Part shown: piece by piece, positions 8,435 through 19,128 of the stretch
Position numbering within the stretch: position 1 is the first letter of the stretch
How the letters are laid out: each line of letters begins with the position of its first letter
Origin: Microbacterium trichothecenolyticum
GTDB taxonomy: Bacteria; Actinomycetota; Actinomycetes; Actinomycetales; Microbacteriaceae
Assembly (NCBI RefSeq): GCF_000956465.1
Contig: NZ_JYJA01000035.1
Location: 1 to 64,000, forward strand
Length of the DNA stretch: 64,000 bases
Reading direction: 5' to 3'
Translations under genes and position numbers: made by a program
The notes under the pieces: generated by a model
Told to the model about the DNA's origin: nothing
Databases searched by the model: none
What the model saw: only the letters and a program-made list of their open reading frames with translations

Positions 8435-9820
8435 ATGACCACGACCGACTCGACGCCAGAGTCACTCGCCCAGGCGATCGATCGCGCCGGCAGCCCTGTG
8501 GAGCTGCTGCGCAACCAGAACTGGCCGGCGTTCACGTTCCCGGTCGCGCCGGAGTTCACGAACTGGCGCGACGAGCAGCGGGCATGGAACACGTCGGTGG
8601 CGCTCATGGACCAGTCGCACCACATGACGCAGCTGTTCCTCGACGGCGCCGACCTGATCGCCCTGCTGAGCTCCATCTCGCCGAACACGTTCGCGACGTT
8701 CCGCCCGGGCGTCGCGAAGCAGCTGATCTCGGTGAACCAGGACGGCTATCTCATCGGCGACGGCATCCTGTTCTACAACGCCGAGGGGCCCGAGGGCCTG
8801 GTGCTCATCGGGCACCACATCCTCATCGACTGGGTGCGCTTCAACATCGAGAAGGCGCAGGCGCTCGGCAAGGACGTGCGGTATCGCCTCGAGGCGAACT
8901 CGCACATGCGCCAAGGTCCGCCGACGTTCTACCGCTACGAGCTGCAGGGACCGCACGCCGACCTCGTGATGGAGAAGGTGTTCGGCGGGCCGGCGCCCGA
9001 GATCAAGTTCTTCCACATCGGCGACGTCACCATCGCGGGCCGGCCCGTCAAGGCGCTGCGCCACGGCATGGCCGGTCAGCCCGGCTTCGAGTTCTACGGT
9101 CCCTGGGAAGACCACGAGATCGTCCTCGACGCCCTCATGGAGGCGGGCGCCGAGCATGGCATCCGTCGCGTCGGAGCGAAGGCGTACTCGTCGTCGCCGC
9201 TCGAGTCGGGCTGGGTTCCGACGCCGTTCCCGGCCGTCTTCGACGACGACTTCGCCGAGTATCGCGAGTGGCTGCCGGCGGCCCGCATCGGCTCGGTGGG
9301 CGGCTCGCTGTACTCGACCGACATCCACGACTTCTACATGACGCCGTTCGACATCGGCCTCGGCCGCTCGGTGCGCTTCGACCACGACTTCCACGGACGC
9401 GAGGCGCTCGAGAAGCACGCCGAGAACCAGCGGCGCCGCAAGGTCACGCTGATCTGGAACGCCGACGACGTCGCCGCGGTCGTGCGCTCGCAGCTCGAGC
9501 CCGGCACTCCCGCGAAGTACCTCGACTTCCCGAAGGCGCGGTACGGGCTGTACCAGATGGACGAGATCCTGAAGGACGGCGAGCGCGTGGGGATCTCGAC
9601 GGATGCCGGGTATGTGGCGTACGACCAGCTCTACATGTCCCTCGCGACCCTGGACGCCGGCCTCAGCGACGGCGACGAGGTCGAGGTGGTGTGGGGCGAG
9701 GACCCGATCTCGCGCAAGGACGGTGTCGACGCCGACCACCGCCAGGTGCGCATCCGCGCGACGGTCGCCCCTGCGCCCTACCACGACTACGCCCGGACGG
9801 TATATCGCGCGAACGCCTGA
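8435..9820 (+). CDS. THF-dependent aromatic O-demethylase, LigM/DesA-type (GcvT fold)
   Basis: A 461-residue member of the aminomethyltransferase (GcvT) superfamily, of the branch that moves a methyl group from an aryl methyl ether to tetrahydrofolate. It shares block order with the second copy at 12629-14047: LRNQNWPAFTFPV, PEFTNWRDEQRAW, DQSHHMTQLF, ALRHGMAGQPGFE, SSPLESGWVPTPFPAV and RFDHDFHGREALE. ATG 8435 follows AAGGAGGG at 8421-8428. DesA (syringate) and LigM (vanillate, 3-O-methylgallate) are the characterised relatives. This copy is the more divergent of the two and carries PGFEFYGPW where the LigM-like copy has PGLEIWGPY, so I favour a syringate-type substrate; that is inference. 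It is followed after 37 bp by an IclR gene. Confidence 0.82.
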   Translation: MTTTDSTPESLAQAIDRAGSPVELLRNQNWPAFTFPVAPEFTNWRDEQRAWNTSVALMDQSHHMTQLFLDGADLIALLSSISPNTFATFRPGVAKQLISVNQDGYLIGDGILFYNAEGPEGLVLIGHHILIDWVRFNIEKAQALGKDVRYRLEANSHMRQGPPTFYRYELQGPHADLVMEKVFGGPAPEIKFFHIGDVTIAGRPVKALRHGMAGQPGFEFYGPWEDHEIVLDALMEAGAEHGIRRVGAKAYSSSPLESGWVPTPFPAVFDDDFAEYREWLPAARIGSVGGSLYSTDIHDFYMTPFDIGLGRSVRFDHDFHGREALEKHAENQRRRKVTLIWNADDVAAVVRSQLEPGTPAKYLDFPKARYGLYQMDEILKDGERVGISTDAGYVAYDQLYMSLATLDAGLSDGDEVEVVWGEDPISRKDGVDADHRQVRIRATVAPAPYHDYARTVYRANA

Positions 9821-9857
9821 GCCGGCGGGCATTGCGGGCGTCATCGAGGAGGATGCC

Positions 9858-10754
9858 GTGGCACGAGGATCTGCGGGCGAGTCGGTGCTGCACCGGCACC
9901 TGCGCGTGCTCGAGAGCTTCGACGCGTGGCATCCGTTCCTCACCCTGACGGAGATCGCCGAGGCGGCGGGCATCCCGCCGTCGAGCGCGCACCGGCTCAT
10001 CGCCGAGCTGGAGCGGGAGGGGCTGCTGGAGCGTCTGCCCGATCGCACGTATCGGCTCGGGGTGCGGCTGTGGGAGTTCGCCAGCCGCACGCCGGGCGCG
10101 GTCGGCCTCCGCGAGATCGCGCGACCGTGGCTGGGCGCGGTGCACGAGCGGGTGCGGCAGCACGCTCAGCTGGGGGTGCTGAGCGGACGCGACGTGCTCT
10201 TCATCGACCGGATGTCGACCCGCGATGCCGTCGTCAACGCGACGCTCATCGGCGGCCGCATCCCGCTGCACGCGTCCTCGAGCGGGCTCGTGCTGTTGGC
10301 GCACGCCGACGCCTCCCTCGTCGCGGACGTGATCGCGCGGGGCCTCCGCAGCTACACCGACCGCACCATCCACGCCGGCGTCGAGCTGCGGGCGCAGCTG
10401 CGTCGCGTGCGCGAGGAGGGGTACGCGGTGACCGAGGGGCACATCCATCCCGAGTCCCGCGGCATCGCCGTGCCGGTGACGGGGCCCGGCGGGGGCGTGT
10501 ACGCCGCGATCGGCGTCGTGGTGCCGAACGACGGCGCATCGACGCACGCCTACGCCGAGCTGCTGCACCGGGCCGCCACCGGCATCGCACGCGATCTCGC
10601 GGTCGCCTACCGGCCCGACGTGGACGAGCGCACGCACGGCATCCGGTCGCTCGTGAGCGGGTCGCGCCGCTCCCTCGAGTTCCTCGAGAGCCTCGACAAC
10701 GACCCTCACGACGCGGGCGCGCTCCCCGCCCCCGGCCCCGCGGCCCTGCTCTAG
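9858..10754 (+). CDS. IclR-family transcriptional regulator (copy 1)
   Basis: A 298-residue regulator: winged-helix DNA-binding domain (~10-75, LTLTEIAEAAGIPPSSAHRL as the recognition region) and IclR effector domain (~80-265; GHIHPESRGIAVPV, LHASSSGLVLLAH). GTG 9858 is chosen because GAGGAGG at 9847-9853 precedes it and because its N-terminus (ARGSAGESVLHRHLRVLE) matches the paralogue at 11713-12576 almost residue for residue. IclR proteins in aromatic clusters sense pathway acids and activate or repress the neighbouring operon. It lies 37 bp after the first demethylase gene, repeating the demethylase-iclR order of the second copy. Confidence 0.88.
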   Translation: MARGSAGESVLHRHLRVLESFDAWHPFLTLTEIAEAAGIPPSSAHRLIAELEREGLLERLPDRTYRLGVRLWEFASRTPGAVGLREIARPWLGAVHERVRQHAQLGVLSGRDVLFIDRMSTRDAVVNATLIGGRIPLHASSSGLVLLAHADASLVADVIARGLRSYTDRTIHAGVELRAQLRRVREEGYAVTEGHIHPESRGIAVPVTGPGGGVYAAIGVVVPNDGASTHAYAELLHRAATGIARDLAVAYRPDVDERTHGIRSLVSGSRRSLEFLESLDNDPHDAGALPAPGPAALL

Positions 10755-10757
10755 GGT
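10752..10757 (+). promoter_or_regulatory. -10 box TAGGGT, likely leaderless promoter
   Basis: TAGGGT ends 7 nt before ATG 10765 and overlaps the iclR stop codon. The spacing puts the transcript start at or next to the A of the start codon, and no ribosome-binding site is seen. Confidence 0.45.
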
Positions 10758-10764
10758 GGCCGCC

Positions 10765-11544
10765 ATGACGACGATCGCGATCCTGGGTCTCGGCGAAGCC
10801 GGCCGCAGGTACGCGCGCGGCCTGGCCCACGCCGGCGCCCACGTGCGCGGTTTCGACCCCGCGCACGATCTCGGCGATCCCGACGTGCCGCAGTTCGCGA
10901 CCCTGGCCGACACCCTCGCCGGGGCGGACGTGGCGCTGAGCCTGGTCACCGGCCATGCCGCGGCATCCGTCGCCCGCGATGCTCTTCCGCACGTCGTAGA
11001 CGGCGCCGTCTACGCCGACCTCAACACCGCCGCGCCAGAGCTCAAGCAGCGCATCGCGCGCCTGGCCGCCGATCGGGGTCTCGCCATGGCCGACGTCGCC
11101 GTGCTCGCGCCGGTGATGCGCGCGGGTCACCGCACGCCGCTGCTCGCGAGCGGCTCCGGCGCCCATGGGTTCGCCGAGCGCATCACCCCCTTCGGGGTGC
11201 CCGTCGAGGTCGTCGACGGTGAGGCGGGCGAAGCTGCCCGCCTGCGGCTGCTGCGGAGCGTGTTCATGAAGGGCCTCGCGGCACTGGTGCTCGAGGGACT
11301 CGGCGCCGCCCGCGCCGCAGGAGCCGAGGACTGGCTCCGCGTGCAGATGGCGCAGGAGCTCGGGCCTGACGGGGCCGCGCTCATCGATCGCCTCGTCGAC
11401 GGCTCGACGACGCACGCCGTGCGCCGCGAGCACGAGGTGCGCGCGGCCCTCGCTGCGCTGGAGTCGTCGGGGCAGCCCGCCGACATGACGCGCGCCACGC
11501 TGGCGTGGTTCGAGCGGCTGGTCGCCGAGCGCGACCACGGCTGA
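10765..11544 (+). CDS. NAD(P)-binding oxidoreductase, 6-phosphogluconate-dehydrogenase-like with DUF1932
   Basis: A 259-residue protein with an N-terminal Rossmann domain (ILGLGEAGRRYARGLAHAG, residues ~4-23) of the 3-hydroxyisobutyrate/6-phosphogluconate dehydrogenase superfamily and a helical C-terminal domain of the DUF1932 type (~165-255, with MKGLAALVLE). The usual catalytic-lysine position of the superfamily appears to fall at the Lys of FMKGLAAL. The substrate is unknown. It sits at the centre of an inverted duplication, between the two demethylase-iclR modules, hinting at a role in the aromatic pathway. ATG 10765 is preferred; GTG 10756 in frame would start inside the -10 box. Confidence 0.75.
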   Translation: MTTIAILGLGEAGRRYARGLAHAGAHVRGFDPAHDLGDPDVPQFATLADTLAGADVALSLVTGHAAASVARDALPHVVDGAVYADLNTAAPELKQRIARLAADRGLAMADVAVLAPVMRAGHRTPLLASGSGAHGFAERITPFGVPVEVVDGEAGEAARLRLLRSVFMKGLAALVLEGLGAARAAGAEDWLRVQMAQELGPDGAALIDRLVDGSTTHAVRREHEVRAALAALESSGQPADMTRATLAWFERLVAERDHG

Positions 11545-11670
11545 AACCCGGCGACCCCGCAAGTCCGGCCGCGCCCGGCCCGGCCGGAGTTACCGGCACC
11601 GGCTCTCTCGATGACGCGAGCTCGTACGCCTGGGTGACGCAGTGATGCGCCGGCCGAGATGACAGGCGAG

Positions 11671-11698
11671 GGCCCCGGAATCCACCGATCCCGGGGCC
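11671..11698. terminator. Hairpin terminator between convergent genes
   Basis: GGCCCCGG (11671-11678) pairs with CCGGGGCC (11691-11698) around a 12-nt loop, between the oxidoreductase gene and the convergent second iclR gene. Confidence 0.6.
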
Positions 11699-11712
11699 TT
11701 CGGCGTGCGGGG

Positions 11713-12576
11713 TCAGCCCACGGATGCCGACGGCATGGTGTGCGCGTCGAGCGACGAGAAGTAGTCGAGGGACCGCCGCGACGTGCTCGCCATGGTTCGC
11801 ATGCCGTGGCCGCCCGGCGCGCCACCGGCCTCGGTGAGAGCGCGGGCGATACCCGCGGCCGCCACGGTCAGCAGCTCGATCGCCGGCTGAGGCGGGGTGC
11901 CGTCGCTCGCCACCACGACGCCCAGTGCGGCGTGGACCACGCCGTGGTGATCCATCACCGGCACCGCGATCCCGCGCGACTCCCGGTGGATGTGCCCCTC
12001 GGTGACCGCGAACCCGTCGGCGCGGACCCTCCGAAGCCTCGCCCGCAGCGCTTCGGCGTCGCGGATCGTCGCCGGAGTGTACGCCGGCCATCCGGCCGCG
12101 ATGACGTCCTCCACGACGCCGGGAGACGAATGCGCGAGCAGGACGAGCCCGCTCGAGCTCACCGGCAGCGGCACGCGGCCGCCGATCACCGTGGCGTTGA
12201 CGACGGCATCGCGGGTCGAGAGCCGCTCGATGAAGAGCACATCGCGTCCGCTGAGCACGCCGAGCTGAGTGTGCTGGCGCACGCGGGAGTGCACGGCTTC
12301 GAGCCACGGCCGCGCCAGCTCCCGCAGACCGAGGGCGCCGGGCGTGCGCGAGGCGAACTCCCACAGCCGGAGGCCGAGCCGGTACGAACGGTCCGGCATC
12401 CGCTCGAGCAGACCCTCGCGCTCGAGCTCGGCGACCAGGCGATGGGTGGTCGACACGGCCAGCCCGGTCGCGTCGACGATCTCGGTGAGCGTCAGTAGGG
12501 GACGAAGAACGTCGAAGGCCTGCAGCACCCGCAGGTGCTTGTGCAGGACCGACTCGCCGTCCGAGCCGCGTGCCAC
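11713..12576 (-). CDS. IclR-family transcriptional regulator (copy 2)
   Basis: A 287-residue paralogue of the regulator at 9858-10754: same N-terminus (ARGSDGESVLHKHLRVLQ), same helix-turn-helix zone (LTLTEIVDATGLAVSTTHRL) and same effector-domain landmarks (PVSSSGLVLLAH, GHIHRESRGIAVPV). The C-terminus differs, which may reflect a different inducer. The GTG start at 12576 follows GGAAGGAGG. It is 52 bp downstream of the LigM-type gene on the same strand, so the pair is likely cotranscribed. Probable role: control of demethylase expression by a methoxylated or hydroxylated benzoate; the exact ligand is unknown. Confidence 0.88.
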   Translation of the reverse strand: MARGSDGESVLHKHLRVLQAFDVLRPLLTLTEIVDATGLAVSTTHRLVAELEREGLLERMPDRSYRLGLRLWEFASRTPGALGLRELARPWLEAVHSRVRQHTQLGVLSGRDVLFIERLSTRDAVVNATVIGGRVPLPVSSSGLVLLAHSSPGVVEDVIAAGWPAYTPATIRDAEALRARLRRVRADGFAVTEGHIHRESRGIAVPVMDHHGVVHAALGVVVASDGTPPQPAIELLTVAAAGIARALTEAGGAPGGHGMRTMASTSRRSLDYFSSLDAHTMPSASVG

Positions 12577-12628
12577 GTCGGCACCTCCTTCCCTTTCGGC
12601 GACGGATGCCTCCGCACCCGGTCGCGGG

Positions 12629-14955
<2,327 letters not shown>

Positions 14956-14971
14956 GCGGGGTGCGTCCGTG

Positions 14972-15685
14972 ATGAAGCCCGTCATCGTCACCGACATCGC
15001 GAGGACGGATGCTGCGACCGCCCGCGCGCTCGGATCCCACGGCGTCGCGACGGTGCACGAGGCGATGGGCCGCACGGGACTCGCGGGTCCCGGCATCCGT
15101 CCTATCCAGGACGACGTGCGCATCGCCGGAACCGCCGTCACGGTGCTGAGCCACCCCGGCGACAACCTCATGATCCACGCGGCCGTCGAGCAGTGCACCG
15201 AAGGCGACGTGCTCGTGGTGACCACGACGTCGCCGTCGCTGGACGGCGCGTTCGGCGAGCTGTTCGCCACGGCCCTGCAGGCGCGCGGGGTGCGTGGACT
15301 GGTCACGACGACGGGAGTCAGGGATGTCGCGGAACTGCGCGAGATGGGCTTCCCGGTGTGGTCCGCGGCCGTGTTCGCGCAGGGGACCGTGAAGGCGACG
15401 CCCGGCTCGGTGAACGTGCCGGTGGTGGTCGCGGGTGTGACAGTTCGCCCCGGCGACGTGATCGTCGCGGACGACGACGGCGTGCTGTGCGTCCCCCGGC
15501 GGGACGCGGACCACGCCCTCGCCGCCGCCGACGCGCGCATCGCGAAGGAGGAGGCCGACCGTTCCGCGTACCGCGGCGGCGAGCTCAGCCTCGACCGCAA
15601 GGGACTGCGTCCCCTCCTCGCCGAGCTCGGCATCGAGTACGTCACGCAGGCCGAATACGAGGCGCGCGACCATGAGCGCGCCTGA
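14972..15685 (+). CDS. galC: 4-carboxy-4-hydroxy-2-oxoadipate aldolase (RraA-like, GalC/LigK)
   Basis: A 237-residue class II, divalent-metal aldolase of the RraA-like family. Landmarks: HGVATVHEAMGRTG near residue 25, AVTVLSHPGDNLMIHAAVEQ around 60-80, GVRGLVTTTGVRDVAELRE around 110-130 (with the conserved Arg-Asp pair that binds substrate and metal) and VIVADDDGVLCVP. It splits 4-carboxy-4-hydroxy-2-oxoadipate to pyruvate and oxaloacetate, the last step of gallate and protocatechuate 4,5-cleavage. It starts 16 nt after galB (ATG 14972, or GTG 14969) and overlaps galD by 14 bp. The standalone RraA at 62872-63339 is a distant, shorter relative. Confidence 0.86.
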   Translation: MKPVIVTDIARTDAATARALGSHGVATVHEAMGRTGLAGPGIRPIQDDVRIAGTAVTVLSHPGDNLMIHAAVEQCTEGDVLVVTTTSPSLDGAFGELFATALQARGVRGLVTTTGVRDVAELREMGFPVWSAAVFAQGTVKATPGSVNVPVVVAGVTVRPGDVIVADDDGVLCVPRRDADHALAAADARIAKEEADRSAYRGGELSLDRKGLRPLLAELGIEYVTQAEYEARDHERA

Positions 15686-16751
15686 CCTCGTGCGCGACGG
15701 CGTCCGCTGCATGCTGATGCGAGGGGGCACGTCGAAGGGCGCGTACTTCCTCGCGGCGGACCTGCCGTCCGACCCGGCCGAGCGCGACGACCTGCTGCTG
15801 CGGATCATGGGCTCGCCCGACCCCCGCCAGATCGACGGCATCGGCGGCGCGCACCCGCTCACCAGCAAGGTCGCGGTCGTGTCGCCGTCGAGCGCCGAGG
15901 ACGTCGACGTCGACTACCTGTTTTTGCAGGTCGGCGTCGACACGGCGACGGTGGCCGACGCGCAGACCTGCGGCAACCTGCTCGCCGGCATCGGCCCCTT
16001 CGCCGTGGAGCGCGGCCTCGTCGCGGCGACGGGCGCGCGCACGACCGTGCGCATCCGGCTCCTCAACACCGGGGACACCGCGACCGCCGTCTTCACCACG
16101 GCCGACGGTCGCCCCGACTACGACGGCGACGCCGCCATCGACGGCGTCCCGGGCACGGCATCCGCCATCGAGCTCGAAGTCGGGGGCGGCGACGACAAGC
16201 CCCTCCTCCCCACCGGCAACCCCGCCGACGAGCTGGACGGCGTCACGGCGACCCTCATCGACAACGGCATGCCGGTCGTGCTCCTGCGCGCCGACGACCT
16301 CGGCCTCGACGGCTCCGAGTCGCCCGCGACCCTCGAGGCCGATGCCGACCTCGAGGGTCGCATCGAGCACCTGCGGCTCGTCGCGGGTCCGCTCATGGGC
16401 CTCGGCGACGTCGCGGCGCAGACGGTGCCGAAGGTGATCCTGCTCTCACCGCCGCGGGCGGGCGGAGCGATCTCGACCCGCGCCTTCATCCCGGCGCGCG
16501 TGCACACGGCGATCGGCGTGCTGATGGCAGCATCCGTCGCCGCGGCCCTCCGGATCCCCGGCGCTGTGGGGCACGATATCGCGGGCCCCCTCGGCGAGGA
16601 GGAGACCGCCATCGAGCACCCGAGCGGCACCTTCCCGTCGCGCGTGCGCATCACGCAGGACGACGCCGGCACCTGGCGTGCGACCTCCTTCTCGCTGCGC
16701 ACGGCCCGCAAGCTCTTCGACGGCACGGTCTTTCCGAGACCGCGCCGGTGA
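15672..16751 (+). CDS. galD: 4-oxalomesaconate tautomerase, GalD type (PrpF family)
   Basis: A 359-residue PrpF/diaminopimelate-epimerase-fold isomerase. MRGGTSKGAYFLAADLP near residue 14, QIDGIGGAHPLTSKVAVV around 57-74, and DAQTCGNLLAGIGPFAVE around residue 100 contain the conserved active-site Cys and Lys region of PrpF/GalD enzymes. GalD interconverts keto and enol tautomers of 4-oxalomesaconate so that GalB can hydrate it. It overlaps galC by 14 bp and is 22 bp before the dioxygenase, so the four genes form one unit. A methylaconitate isomerase (PrpF proper) is the alternative, but no propionate genes are near. Confidence 0.86.
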   Translation: MSAPDLVRDGVRCMLMRGGTSKGAYFLAADLPSDPAERDDLLLRIMGSPDPRQIDGIGGAHPLTSKVAVVSPSSAEDVDVDYLFLQVGVDTATVADAQTCGNLLAGIGPFAVERGLVAATGARTTVRIRLLNTGDTATAVFTTADGRPDYDGDAAIDGVPGTASAIELEVGGGDDKPLLPTGNPADELDGVTATLIDNGMPVVLLRADDLGLDGSESPATLEADADLEGRIEHLRLVAGPLMGLGDVAAQTVPKVILLSPPRAGGAISTRAFIPARVHTAIGVLMAASVAAALRIPGAVGHDIAGPLGEEETAIEHPSGTFPSRVRITQDDAGTWRATSFSLRTARKLFDGTVFPRPRR

Positions 16752-16773
16752 TTCCCGTCAGAGAGGACGCCCC

Positions 16774-17739
16774 ATGACCGCCGACACGTCGTTCGACGTC
16801 GCCCACCTCGCCCACGTCGAGCTGCTGACGCCCACCCCCGCCGAGAGCCGCTGGTTCTTCGAAGACCTGCTGGCGATGCGGGTCGTCGCCGAGGAGGGCG
16901 ACGCCGTCTACCTGCGCACGTGGGACGAGTATCAGCTGTACACGATCAAGCTGACGGCATCGGATGCCGCGGGCGTGGGTCACACGTCGTTCCGCGCGTC
17001 GTCGCCGCAGGCGCTGGAGCGGCGCGTCGCCGCGATCGAGGCGGCCGGGCTCGGCGTCGGGTGGACCGACGGCGACGTGGGCTGCGGGCCGACGTACGAG
17101 TTCACCGACCCCGACGGTCACGCGATGGGGATCTTCTACGAGGCCGAGCGGTACGAGGCGGGCGACGACGACCGTCCGGCGCTGAAGAACCAGGCCTCGC
17201 GGTTCCCGGGCCGCGGCGTCAACGCCCGCCGACTCGACCACATCAACTACCTCGCGAAGGACGTCGAGGCGAACGGCGCGTTCCTGCGGGACGCCCTCGG
17301 CATGCGCGAGTCCGAGCGCATCCGGCTCGACACCGGCCGCTTCGCGGCGTGGTGGTTCCACTTCTCACTGAAATCGTACGACGTCGTCTACTCCGACGAC
17401 TGGACCAAGCACGGCAACCGCCTCCACCACATCGCGTTCGCACCCGACACGCGGGAAGACATCCTCAAGGCCGCCGACATCTTCCTCGAGAACGGCATCC
17501 ACATCGAGTCAGGGCCTCACAAGCACGCGATCAACCAGACGTTCTTCCTCTACGTCTGGGAGCCCGGCGGCAACCGCATCGAGTTCGCCAACGCGGGCGC
17601 CCGCCTGCTGCTGGACCCCGATCAGCCCGTCGTGGAGTGGACCGAGGCCGAGCGCCGAAAGGGCCAGGCCTGGGGCATGAAGACGATCGAGACCTTCCAC
17701 ACCCACGGGACCCCCGTGGTCGAGACACCCGGGCACTGA
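16774..17739 (+). CDS. Type I extradiol ring-cleavage dioxygenase (VOC fold)
   Basis: A 321-residue two-domain VOC protein like catechol 2,3-dioxygenase and homoprotocatechuate 2,3-dioxygenase. The C-terminal catalytic domain holds the 2-His-1-carboxylate iron site: His156 in RRLDHINY, His218 or His219 in RLHHIAF, and Glu270 in GNRIEFANAG; second-shell His248/His251 lie in GPHKHAINQTF. The ligand spacing parallels the homoprotocatechuate enzyme (155/214/267). It ends the galBCD operon, where proteobacteria place a LigAB-type gallate dioxygenase, so it most likely opens gallate or 3-O-methylgallate. That substrate is inference; no LigA/LigB-like gene is present in the window. ATG 16774 has GAGAGGA upstream. 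Confidence 0.8.
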   Translation: MTADTSFDVAHLAHVELLTPTPAESRWFFEDLLAMRVVAEEGDAVYLRTWDEYQLYTIKLTASDAAGVGHTSFRASSPQALERRVAAIEAAGLGVGWTDGDVGCGPTYEFTDPDGHAMGIFYEAERYEAGDDDRPALKNQASRFPGRGVNARRLDHINYLAKDVEANGAFLRDALGMRESERIRLDTGRFAAWWFHFSLKSYDVVYSDDWTKHGNRLHHIAFAPDTREDILKAADIFLENGIHIESGPHKHAINQTFFLYVWEPGGNRIEFANAGARLLLDPDQPVVEWTEAERRKGQAWGMKTIETFHTHGTPVVETPGH

Positions 17740-17773
17740 GCCCACCGTCGCACCGTCGCGAGAGGTTCTTCCC

Positions 17774-17843
17774 GGGTTTGGGGCGCAGATTCTCCGTTGG
17801 GGCGGAGTACCTGCGCCCCAACGGACGGATTACGCCCCGAACC
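17774..17843. repeat. Dispersed palindromic repeat, copy 2 (convergent junction)
   Basis: A 70-bp element matching 800-870 word for word over most of its length: GGGGCGCA, then TCCGTTGGGGCG, a short variable centre, then CGCCCCAACGG or ACCCCAACGG. Here it lies between the convergent dioxygenase and methionine-synthase-like genes. Likely a bidirectional terminator. Confidence 0.7.
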
Positions 17844-17879
17844 TCCCACAGAGGCGGGGCCGGGCCGGGACGGGCCGGA

Positions 17880-18992
17880 TCAGCGCCAGACGTCGGCGGC
17901 GATGTCGACGACCTCGCGCACCTTGGCCCACTGCTCGTCCTCGGTGAGGACGTTGCCCTCCTCGGTCGAGGCGAACCCGCACTGCGGGCTCAGGGCGAGC
18001 TGCTCGAGCGGGGCGAACACGGCCGCCTCGTCGATGCGGTGCTTCACCGCATCGACGTTCTCCAGCTCGCCGCTCTTGGACGTGATGAGCCCGAGCACGA
18101 CCTTCTTGTCGCCCTCCGGAAGGAACCGCAGCGGCTCGAAGCCGCCGGCGCGCTCGCTGTCGTACTCGAGGAAGTAGCCGTCGTACGCGGTGTTGCCGAG
18201 GAGCTGCTCGGCGACCGGCTCGTACCCGCCCGACGAGATCCACGTCGAGCGGAAGTTGCCGCGGCAGACGTGCGTCGTGACGACCAGGTCGTCCGGCTTG
18301 CCGTCGAGGATGCGATTCAGGATGCCCGCGTAACGCTCGGCGATGCCGTCGGTCTCGATGCCGCGCTCGCGCGCCTTCTCGAGCTCGACCTCGGAGCACA
18401 GGTACGCCCACGCGGTGTCGTCGAACTGGAGGTAGCGGGCACCGGCGTCGTAGAACGCGGCGACCGCGTCGCGGTACGCCTGGACGAGGTCGTCGACGAT
18501 GTCGTCGCGGCCGTCGTACCCCGACCCGGAGAGGTGACCGGGCTCAAGACGGAAGTCGAGCACGGTGGGCGCCGGGATGCTGAACTTCGGCACCGCGCCG
18601 GTGGTGCGCTCGAGCAGGCTCTTGAGAGAGCGGAAGTGGTCGAGGAACGGGTGCGTGTCGCTGAAGCCGATCCTGCCCGAGATCTCGATGCCGCGCGGCT
18701 TCGTCTGCACGCCCTGGAACTGGATGCCGTGGTCGAGCTCGACGATCTCCACACCGTCGAGCAGCCCGAAGAAGTCGAAGTGCCACCACGAGCGGCGGAA
18801 CTCGCCGTCCGTCGCGAGCTTCAGACCGGCGTCGGACTCACGCACGACGAGCTCGGCGATCGCCGTCTCTTCCGCGACGCGCAGCGCGTCGGCGTCGATC
18901 TGGCCGGACGCGAACCGGCGACGGGCCTCGGCGAGCTCAGCGGGACGGAGGAAGCTGCCGACGATGTCGGCGCGGAACGGCGGTGTTGACAC
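17880..18992 (-). CDS. MetE C-terminal-domain-like methyltransferase (cobalamin-independent methionine synthase family)
   Basis: A 370-residue single-barrel relative of the MetE C-terminal domain, YxjG/YxjH type. It opens PPFRADIVGSFLRPAEL and retains the zinc-site elements: His and Cys in TTHVCRGNFRS and Cys in LSPQCGFAS, with a Glu in LEYDSE. Full-length MetE is about twice this size. Such short forms transfer methyl groups to homocysteine, in some cases from a methyl-folate. GTG 18992 is preferred over GTG 19040 because a TACGCT box lies 7 nt upstream and the N-terminus then matches the family. Beside a cluster that produces methyl-THF it may be a methyl sink; that link is inference. Confidence 0.8.
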   Translation of the reverse strand: MSTPPFRADIVGSFLRPAELAEARRRFASGQIDADALRVAEETAIAELVVRESDAGLKLATDGEFRRSWWHFDFFGLLDGVEIVELDHGIQFQGVQTKPRGIEISGRIGFSDTHPFLDHFRSLKSLLERTTGAVPKFSIPAPTVLDFRLEPGHLSGSGYDGRDDIVDDLVQAYRDAVAAFYDAGARYLQFDDTAWAYLCSEVELEKARERGIETDGIAERYAGILNRILDGKPDDLVVTTHVCRGNFRSTWISSGGYEPVAEQLLGNTAYDGYFLEYDSERAGGFEPLRFLPEGDKKVVLGLITSKSGELENVDAVKHRIDEAAVFAPLEQLALSPQCGFASTEEGNVLTEDEQWAKVREVVDIAADVWR

Positions 18993-18999
18993 CCTCGCG

Positions 19000-19005
19000 A
19001 GCGTA
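19000..19005 (-). promoter_or_regulatory. -10 box TACGCT, likely leaderless promoter
   Basis: Read on the minus strand, TACGCT ends 7 nt before GTG 18992. This supports the shorter start of the methionine-synthase-like gene and a transcript with no 5' leader. Confidence 0.45.
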
Positions 19006-19128
19006 GCCGATCCCTCCCGGCATAGGTACTCGCTCGTCACCCGGCGTCATCCCCCTCCGCCGCGCGACCGCACCGCACCGCGTGAGACGACACTCGGCGG
19101 ACGGACACCGACGGCGAGACACGCCGGT

